DNA of 64,000 nucleotides from an uncultured Ruminococcus sp. (GTDB lineage Bacteria; Bacillota; Clostridia; Oscillospirales; Acutalibacteraceae), in contig CADBZY010000001.1 in assembly GCA_902799245.1 (NCBI GenBank), forward strand, positions 124,001 to 188,000, read 5' to 3'. The notes beneath the pieces are model-generated. The model saw only the letters and a program-made list of their open reading frames with translations, was not told the DNA's origin and ran no database searches. Below, in pieces: positions 58,633 through 64,000 of the stretch (positions within the stretch are counted from its first letter, which is position 1; each line of letters begins with the position of its first letter). The position numbers and the translations under genes are program-made.

Positions 58633-59361
58633 TTGAAAAAACACATTGTTGGCAGAACACAGGCATTCTGGATTATCGGCATCGCCATTTTGATTGTCAT
58701 CGGAGTTATTGTGTTCAGACGCTGGAAGCCTGATCAGTACATTATCGGTGAGATCACCTACATAAGTTCCGCCGGAGCCAGTATGGAGAATTTTGACAAA
58801 AGAGACGGTGCTTATACAGGCGATCCGAAAAAGCTGTTCATTACGTTCATTGAATCCGGCTGTGAGTTTTTGGATGAAAACGGAAAAGTCATTACCGCTC
58901 TTGATATTACCATCGGTTCAAAGGTCAAGATGACTTCCACAACCGGACTGAAAACCAATGCCGAAGGCTATACCACTGTAGAGATCAAAAAGGTGGAGGT
59001 TCTGCAAATGGCGCAGACCGCCGAAGACTTCTTCCAGAGCAATCAGTCCGAAGAGGAAGTCGTAGAGTCGCAGGGCGATCAGTTCATTGTTGGCGAGATC
59101 ACGATCATCAATTCCGCCGGGGCTTCCATGAATAATTTTGACCCCAATGAAAGCGCTTATACAGGCGATCCCGAGAAGCTGTTTATTGATTTTCTGGATC
59201 CCGGCTGCGAGTTCCTGGATGAAAGCGGAAAAGCCATTATCGCGCAGGATATTACCGTCGGTTCTAAAGTCAAAATGACGGTTTCGTCCGGTCTTGACGG
59301 CAATACGGAAGGCAATACCACGGTTGAGATCAAAAAGGTCGAGGTTCTGAAAATGGCGTAA
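58633..59361 (+). CDS. Single-TM protein with two copies of an ~88-residue domain
   Basis: About 242 residues. Short basic start, membrane helix (12-28), then two similar domains: QYIIGEITYISSAGASMENF to VEIKKVEVLQM, and QFIVGEITIINSAGASMNNF to VEIKKVEVLKM, joined by an acidic Gln/Ser/Glu linker. Each resembles a small OB- or SH3-like beta fold with GSKVKMT near the end. The start is uncertain: TTG 58633 is the first usable codon, but the only Shine-Dalgarno (GGAAAGGA) is about 25 nt upstream. An out-of-frame TTG 58616 opens a 6-codon leader ending at that TTG. No homologue recognised. Confidence 0.65.
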   Translation: MKKHIVGRTQAFWIIGIAILIVIGVIVFRRWKPDQYIIGEITYISSAGASMENFDKRDGAYTGDPKKLFITFIESGCEFLDENGKVITALDITIGSKVKMTSTTGLKTNAEGYTTVEIKKVEVLQMAQTAEDFFQSNQSEEEVVESQGDQFIVGEITIINSAGASMNNFDPNESAYTGDPEKLFIDFLDPGCEFLDESGKAIIAQDITVGSKVKMTVSSGLDGNTEGNTTVEIKKVEVLKMA

Positions 59362-59412
59362 TCTGAAAGGTTAAGCCGTCCAAACCATCTGTTATAAAAA
59401 ATCAAAAATTTC

Positions 59413-59456
59413 TGTCGCCGTATGTTTTTTTCAAAATATGCGGCGGCATTTTTGTT
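59413..59456 (+). terminator. Intrinsic terminator
   Basis: TGTCGCCGTA (59413-59422) pairs, with two G-U pairs, with TGCGGCGGCA (59439-59448), followed by TTTTTGTTTTTTT. Confidence 0.75.
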
Positions 59457-59538
59457 TTTTTGCTTAACTTATAGCTTTTTTGACAGGGTTGTGCTATAAT
59501 ACAATCATAACATCATTCAATTTAGGGAGCCGAATATT

Positions 59539-60855
59539 ATGGAACAAAGAAAAACCGTATATATCGCCATGTCCGCAGATATTATTCACAGCGGCCATAT
59601 CAATGTGATCAATGAAGGCGCTAAGCTCGGCGACGTGATCATCGGCGTGCTGACGGACGAAGCCGTCGCCACCTACAAGCGCCTGCCGCTGCTGGATTAC
59701 GATACCCGCGCCTCCATTCTCGGCAGCATCAAGGGAGTCGTCCGCACGGTGAAGCAGGAAACCCTTTCCTATGCCGACAACATCCGCGCCCTGCGCCCTG
59801 ACTACGTTGTTCACGGCGACGACTGGGCATCCGGCGTGCAGAGCAATATCCGCCGCGAGGTCATCGAACTGCTGAGCGAATACGGCGGCAAACTTGTCGA
59901 AATTCCCTACACCAAGGGCGTCAGCACTTCGCAGCTGGAACAGAGTCTTAATTCCATTCACAACACCCCCGATGTACGCCGCGCGAAGCTCCGCAGGATG
60001 CTGAAAATCAAACCGTGGGTCCGCGTGATGGAGGCTTCTAATGGACTTTCCGGTCTGATCGTGGAGAACACGCGCATTGAAGACACCGAAACCGCCACCG
60101 TCAAGGAATACGACGCCATGTGGGTAAGCAGCCTTTGCGATTCCACCTTCAAGGGCAAGCCGGACATTGAGCTGGTTGACCTGACCAGCCGCATCAACAC
60201 CATCAACGAGATCATGGAAGTCACTTCAAAGCCCATCATCCTTGACGGCGACACCGGCGGCAAGCTGGAGCATTTCTTCTTTAACGTGCGCACACTGGAA
60301 CGCCTCGGCGTATCGGCTGTGATCATCGAGGACAAGACGGGTCTTAAGCAGAATTCCCTTTTCGGCACTGAGGCCAAGCAGGTGCTCGACGACCCGCACG
60401 AATTCGCCATGAAGCTCCGCGCCGGCAAGCAGGCACAGCAGACACGCGATTTCATGATCTTCGCACGACTGGAAAGCCTGATTGCAGGAATGGGCGTCGA
60501 CGACGCTATGCACCGCGCGAAGATTTACCTAGAAGAAGGCGGCGCGGACGGCATAATGATTCACAGCCGAGAGAAGGACGGCTCGGAGATATTCGAATTC
60601 CTGCGCAGATTCCGGGAATACTCCCCAGACGTGCCGGTGATTCTTGTTCCCACCTCCTACAACCAGTTCACCGAGGAAGAACTTCACGCGGCAGGAGCGA
60701 ACATCATCATCTACGCTAATCACCTGCTCCGCAGCGCCTATCCCGCCATGGCCAGCACCGCCCGAAAGATTCTCGAATGTTCCCGCAGCAAGGAGGTCGA
60801 CGAGGTATGCCTCTCCATTAAGGAAGTGCTTTCCCTGATTCCGAATAAGAACTGA
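59539..60855 (+). CDS. Cytidylyltransferase - phosphoenolpyruvate mutase fusion
   Basis: 438 residues. N-terminal nucleotidyltransferase (1-135) with SADIIHSGHINVI (HxGH) and VLTDEAVATYK. C-terminal PEP mutase (about 150-430) of the isocitrate-lyase superfamily with WVSSLCDSTFKGKPD, PIILDGDTGG, IEDKTGLKQNSLFG (the EDK..NS catalytic stretch that separates true mutases from lyases) and FMIFARLESLIAG. PEP mutase forms the carbon-phosphorus bond of phosphonates. The cytidylyltransferase part would activate a phosphonate (such as aminoethylphosphonate) with CTP for transfer to a glycan or lipid. The decarboxylase and transaminase needed for that pathway are not in the window. Confidence 0.9.
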   Translation: MEQRKTVYIAMSADIIHSGHINVINEGAKLGDVIIGVLTDEAVATYKRLPLLDYDTRASILGSIKGVVRTVKQETLSYADNIRALRPDYVVHGDDWASGVQSNIRREVIELLSEYGGKLVEIPYTKGVSTSQLEQSLNSIHNTPDVRRAKLRRMLKIKPWVRVMEASNGLSGLIVENTRIEDTETATVKEYDAMWVSSLCDSTFKGKPDIELVDLTSRINTINEIMEVTSKPIILDGDTGGKLEHFFFNVRTLERLGVSAVIIEDKTGLKQNSLFGTEAKQVLDDPHEFAMKLRAGKQAQQTRDFMIFARLESLIAGMGVDDAMHRAKIYLEEGGADGIMIHSREKDGSEIFEFLRRFREYSPDVPVILVPTSYNQFTEEELHAAGANIIIYANHLLRSAYPAMASTARKILECSRSKEVDEVCLSIKEVLSLIPNKN

Positions 60856-60947
60856 TTCTTTACCGTAACCAATCCCTTTCTTAACCTTTTCTAAACCCTG
60901 CGGCGTTATACTATAGCCAACACCAAAAAGGAAAGGTTGTAAGAAAT

Positions 60948-61109
60948 ATGTATAAAACAATCGTAATCGGATTTACAAAGGACGCCGTTCAGCGCGCCAG
61001 ACTCATTGAGTACAATGCAAACGAAATGTACGCGCAGGGCTGGGAGGTTGTCTGCGTAACATCCACCCCGAACTGCGGAGCGATCATTACCTTCAAACAG
61101 AGAACATAA
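60948..61109 (+). CDS. Small DUF4177-like protein, 53 residues
   Basis: Reads MYKTIVIGFTKDAVQRARL onward and ends GAIITFKQRT. The middle NEMYAQGWEVVCVTST is the pattern of DUF4177-type small proteins (helix with E..x..GWE.V.V). GGAAAGG precedes the ATG by about 12 nt. Cytoplasmic; function unknown. A real gene is supported by codon-level sense and the RBS despite its size. Confidence 0.7.
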   Translation: MYKTIVIGFTKDAVQRARLIEYNANEMYAQGWEVVCVTSTPNCGAIITFKQRT

Positions 61110-61272
61110 TCCGCCTTCCTCCGGAGTAGGGCGATCTGGAATGCAGCCGCATTGCTCCGGGGCCGGATGTGGATGCAGGAAAAGCAGGTAACTGCGAGAT
61201 GCATTGCAAGGTAAGAACGTTTTCTTTGCCTGTCCAATCTCGCTATATGCGCCAAAACGAACAACAAAAATG
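61110..61272 (+). other. Intergenic stretch after the small DUF4177-like gene
   Basis: About 160 bp with local inverted repeats (AATGC-AGCC-GCATT near 61140, CTCCGG twice at 61118-61123 and 61156-61161) but no ORF with a start and RBS. It could be part of an mRNA tail or a structured RNA; I cannot assign it. Confidence 0.3.
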
Positions 61273-61330
61273 ATGCGCCGCAGAGCAGGGGAGATACCTG
61301 CCTTTCTGCGGCGCATTAGTTTTGTATTTT
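61273..61330 (+). terminator. Strong intrinsic terminator
   Basis: 12-bp perfect stem ATGCGCCGCAGA (61273-61284) / TCTGCGGCGCAT (61305-61316) with an inner GCAGG/CCTGC stem; TAGTTTTGTATTTTT follows. Confidence 0.87.
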
Positions 61331-61354
61331 TACGAAAAAGTAACAATGCAGCAC

Positions 61355-61383
61355 TTGACTTCTCCGCGTCAAAAGAGCAAAAT
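61355..61383 (+). promoter_or_regulatory. Probable promoter of the 61440 gene
   Basis: -35 TTGACT (61355-61360), 17-bp spacer, weak -10 CAAAAT (61378-61383). Confidence 0.45.
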
Positions 61384-61439
61384 GTAAGTAGGTCTTATGC
61401 GACAGACCACCCATCTACAGACAAGGAGAATGAAAGATC

Positions 61440-62351
61440 ATGCTAAACAACAAAAAAACAGCATTGGGCTTTATCTGCGCGGGGATTGTCGCAATTATCG
61501 CGGGAATCATTGTGGGTATCACACACCCGACAGATTACAGCACACAAATTCCGCAGGCGCTTGATGAGGCGGTAGTCCGCAGCATTTTCACCTATGCCAA
61601 TGTATCGCCGACGGACACGACCATCGACGGCAAGGATTACAGATACGTCGCCGTCACCGATACGGAAAGATTCTACAACAGCGAATGTTTAGGAGAAGGA
61701 CATATCATTCTCGGCAGCAGGGAGAAAGGCGGTACCGTTGAGGTTTACGCCCTGTGCAGCCTTGCCGGTTACGGCTTCCGCAACGGAATGCTGGTGGACA
61801 ACTCCGGCTCATCCTGCACGCCGACTCTTATTACATTTGAAAAAAACGACAGCGGCGCATACAACTATAAGAAAACACAGGAGGCAGAGGACGGAGGACA
61901 TTTTGCTTCATCGGTCAGAAAGATGTTCCCGCCGGCACTTGCGAATAAAGCAATCTCCGCGCAGGGAAACGAAGAGTATACCGCGTCCTTGCGGGAGCAA
62001 TGCGACAGGTACGCGGAGGCTTATCTCAAAGTGCTGGGACGCGACGCGGAAATAAGCAGCTACCGCGAGCAGAATTTCCTGATGCTCAGTGATTACGGCG
62101 TATTCTCCGATGTGGAAAACGCGCTCTGTGACCTTCATCCGGAATACGGCTTCTACCTCGGCAGCCTTGAATTATTGGAGGCCGACGGACGTTATGTCTA
62201 TTCGGTTAAATGGGACGGCGACGACAACGGAAACGGCACTGTCACATACACAAAGACCCGGTACGACAACGACAAGGCTGTGGAAAAATTTGCCTACAAG
62301 GTCGAGGGCGAACGTTTTACAGAAATCAAGCCCAAAAAGAAAAAGAAGTGA
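61440..62351 (+). CDS. Single-TM extracytoplasmic protein, BlaR1/M56-associated sensor-domain-like
   Basis: 303 residues: N-terminal helix (9-27) then one soluble domain. The order HIILGSREKGGTVEVYALCS, LAGYGFRNGMLVDNSGSSCT, TLITFEKNDSGAYNY, EAEDGGHFASSVRKMFPPAL resembles the extracytoplasmic part found after the M56 peptidase in many Clostridia BlaR1-like proteins. Here it occurs without the peptidase. Tail is Lys-rich (KPKKKKK). AAGGAGAATG precedes the ATG by 10 nt. Sensing or binding role is inference. Confidence 0.55.
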   Translation: MLNNKKTALGFICAGIVAIIAGIIVGITHPTDYSTQIPQALDEAVVRSIFTYANVSPTDTTIDGKDYRYVAVTDTERFYNSECLGEGHIILGSREKGGTVEVYALCSLAGYGFRNGMLVDNSGSSCTPTLITFEKNDSGAYNYKKTQEAEDGGHFASSVRKMFPPALANKAISAQGNEEYTASLREQCDRYAEAYLKVLGRDAEISSYREQNFLMLSDYGVFSDVENALCDLHPEYGFYLGSLELLEADGRYVYSVKWDGDDNGNGTVTYTKTRYDNDKAVEKFAYKVEGERFTEIKPKKKKK

Positions 62352-62373
62352 GAGCCAAGAAGGGCATTTGTTT

Positions 62374-62430
62374 TAGGTTGAAGGTTGAAGGGTGAAGGGT
62401 GAGGGGTGAAGGTTTCGTTAGTTGAAGGGG
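62374..62430 (+). repeat. Heptamer array, AGGTTGA/AGGGTGA
   Basis: Units AGGTTGA, AGGTTGA, AGGGTGA, AGGGTGA, GGGGTGA, AGGTTTC and a decayed end, on an exact 7-bp period at first. It sits between a + strand stop codon and the following bidirectional terminator. Confidence 0.85.
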
Positions 62431-62477
62431 ACGGCCTTCGGACGTACCGGTAAAACAGGTTAACAGTTTTTAATGTA

Positions 62478-62530
62478 GGTATGGCGAATTCAGATTTCTG
62501 ATGTTTTCTGAATTCGCCATACCCTTTTTT
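62478..62530. terminator. Bidirectional intrinsic terminator
   Basis: Perfect 17-bp stem (GGTATGGCGAATTCAGA 62478-62494 / 62507-62523), 12-nt loop, then T6 on the + side. It separates convergent genes. Confidence 0.9.
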
Positions 62531-62622
62531 ATATTTTCATTGATCTGGCCGGGATGTTTTTTTCGCTGTCAGGTTCTTATGCATTTCATTGCCGATATGA
62601 TAATACGTTATTTTACTGAGCG

Positions 62623-64000
62623 CTATTTTTCAAACAGTTTCAGAAATGACTTTTTCCTGTCTCCTGCTTTGTCGGAATAGGGATGTTCACGCAGAGGGAG
62701 ATTGAAGTGCGTGCTTCCTTTCAGCACGGTCTGGGGATGGGTGAATTCACGGAATCCCCATTCTCCGTGGTAGGCGCCCATGCCGGAATGTCCCGTCCCG
62801 TTGAAGGGCACGCCTTTGACCATCATGTGAATACAGACCTCGTTGATGCACCCGCCGCCATACTGCTGCGTCGACATGAACCGTTTGGCCCATTTCATAT
62901 CCGAGGTGAAGACATACATGGCCAGCGGATGCTCACGGTCGGCGATCGTCTCCGCCAGCCTGTCGATCTCACCGTCTTCAAAGGGAATGATCGGGAGCAG
63001 CGGACAAAACAGCTCATGGCGCGCTATTTCCTCCTGCTTATTCACCGGGTAAATGATCGTCGGAGCAAATCGGAGCGTTTCTCGGTCACCTGTTCCGCCG
63101 AAAATCACTCTGTCACTGTATTCCTCCGTCAGCTTGGCGCATTTATCATAGGCGGCCTGCGTGATCAGCTTCGGATATTCGGGATTTTGCTCAGGGTTCT
63201 CTCCGATCTGCCGAACAAATTCCTTCTTAAGCTCTGCCAGAAAATCCTCCGCCACTTCCTTGGCGACGGCTATCTGATTGACGTTGATGCAGATCTGTCC
63301 CGCGTTGCAAAGTTTGATGAAGGCAATCTTCCGCGCTGCATCCTTCAGATCCGCGTCAGCGCGGATGACACACCAGTTTCCGGTCTCGCCTCCCAGCTCC
63401 AGCGCGACTGACGTCAGATGATGCGACGCTGCTTCCAGAACATGCTTGGCCACCGCGGGAGAACCGGTGTAGAAAATCTTGTCAAATCTCTCCGCCAGAC
63501 ACATATCCGCCACATCGTGACCTCCGTCAATCAGTGTCACGTATTCCTCGGGAAAGGTTTCGGAAATGATTTTTTGCAGTGCGCGTGTGCTCGCCGCGGA
63601 TTTGGAGCTTGCCTTGATTACCGCCGTATTGCCGCCGCTGATGCTCGCCGCCAAAACCCCCAGCGTCAGAAGCACCGGAAAGTTGAAGGGGCTGATGATC
63701 AGTGAAACGCCATACGGCATTTTGTATACCGTCGTAAGGATACTCGGAAAGCACATCAGTCCGCTGAAATGCCTTTCAGGCCGCGCCCATCTTTTCAGAC
63801 CGCGAAGAATTTCGTTGATCTCCACAATTACCGGTCCGATGTCGCAGAGATATGCCTCCGAAGGGCTTTTTCCGAGATCCTCATAAAGCGCTTTTTCGAG
63901 TATTTCCCTGTTGGCAATCACCGCCTGCCGCAGTCGCCTGAGCTGCGCCATACGCCATTTGACGTCGAGTGTCTCTCCCGTACGGAAATATTTTCTCTGT
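62623..64000 (-). CDS. Aldehyde dehydrogenase (ALDH3-like); 5' end outside the window
   Basis: At least 458 residues, open to the window edge. The first Met in the frame (63951) is preceded by QRKYFRTGETLDVKWR, which matches the usual ALDH3/coniferyl-type start and shows that the true start lies beyond 64000. NAD-binding block ISPFNFPVLLTLG, catalytic Glu in ALELGGETGN and catalytic Cys in NAGQICINVNQ (normally GQTC). C-terminal FNGTGHSGMGAYHGEWGFREFTH is typical of the group. The enzyme oxidises aliphatic or aromatic aldehydes to acids, often protecting against aldehyde stress. The C-terminal tail is basic. Confidence 0.92.
   Translation of the reverse strand, partial: QRKYFRTGETLDVKWRMAQLRRLRQAVIANREILEKALYEDLGKSPSEAYLCDIGPVIVEINEILRGLKRWARPERHFSGLMCFPSILTTVYKMPYGVSLIISPFNFPVLLTLGVLAASISGGNTAVIKASSKSAASTRALQKIISETFPEEYVTLIDGGHDVADMCLAERFDKIFYTGSPAVAKHVLEAASHHLTSVALELGGETGNWCVIRADADLKDAARKIAFIKLCNAGQICINVNQIAVAKEVAEDFLAELKKEFVRQIGENPEQNPEYPKLITQAAYDKCAKLTEEYSDRVIFGGTGDRETLRFAPTIIYPVNKQEEIARHELFCPLLPIIPFEDGEIDRLAETIADREHPLAMYVFTSDMKWAKRFMSTQQYGGGCINEVCIHMMVKGVPFNGTGHSGMGAYHGEWGFREFTHPQTVLKGSTHFNLPLREHPYSDKAGDRKKSFLKLFEK

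Noticed and set aside
59480-59505. Promoter TTGACA / TATAAT before the PEP mutase fusion gene
   Set aside because: Boxes are only 9-14 bp apart, too close for a sigma-A promoter; the real -35 is unclear.

Overview
The window looks like a chromosome segment of a spore-forming, Gram-positive, probably gut-dwelling Clostridia (Oscillospiraceae/Ruminococcaceae-like). The evidence is direct: spoIIGA-sigE, spoIIID, an alpha/beta small acid-soluble spore protein and a CotH-type protein are all present. A leucine T-box precedes leuA. Sortases and LPxTG proteins are encoded, and several exported proteins carry Thr-rich (TTT/TTTTK) linkers. Most genes have strong AGGAGG-type ribosome binding sites, and TTG starts are frequent. 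I saw no rRNA, tRNA, CRISPR array, transposase or prophage. Both edge genes run off the window: the FucO-like dehydrogenase on the left and the aldehyde dehydrogenase on the right.

Layout. 0-9 kb: FucO-like alcohol dehydrogenase, an Asp-box lipoprotein, a MerR/TipAS regulator, a Cys-rich conserved protein, a LytTR-DUF3021-ABC transporter operon with a recognisable LytTR operator, a degenerate S26-like membrane protein, a zinc-ribbon protein and an Rpn/YhgA-like nuclease. 9-18 kb: T-box/leuA, a three-S1-domain protein, spoIIGA-sigE behind a Spo0A-type promoter, ADP-ribosylglycohydrolase, DAHP synthase, aquaporin and a YigZ protein. 18-26 kb: three small lipoproteins, then a tight CotH / Cthe_2159-like / VTC / DUF4956 operon followed by an SH3-polysaccharide deacetylase. 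26-34 kb: DUF445, VWA, low-molecular-weight phosphatase, metallo-hydrolase, polA, a macrodomain protein and rimI.

34-46 kb is a surface-display locus: a 2,864-residue LPTTG protein with about 28 GGFAG-type repeats, a class C-like sortase, and a 674-residue protein that joins a pilin-like LPQTG substrate to a second sortase domain in one chain. 46-64 kb: a possible small RNA or 26-residue peptide gene, phosphatidylserine decarboxylase, a secreted amidase with Ig-like repeats, a P-type ATPase with altered catalytic motifs, SASP, class A PBP, O-antigen-ligase-like protein, spoIIID with a sigma-E-type promoter, an HD protein, a cytidylyltransferase-PEP mutase fusion, small hypothetical proteins and an aldehyde dehydrogenase.

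Two kinds of dispersed non-coding repeat stand out. One is degenerate 7-bp arrays (AAGGTTG / AAGGGTG / AAGGTAG) at six intergenic places. The other is a roughly 200-bp imperfect palindrome built partly of a related heptamer (GGAGTTT). The most unusual protein-level observations are the LPQTG-sortase fusion, the catalytically altered P-type ATPase, and the CotH-VTC-DUF4956 group, whose joint function is not established as far as I know.
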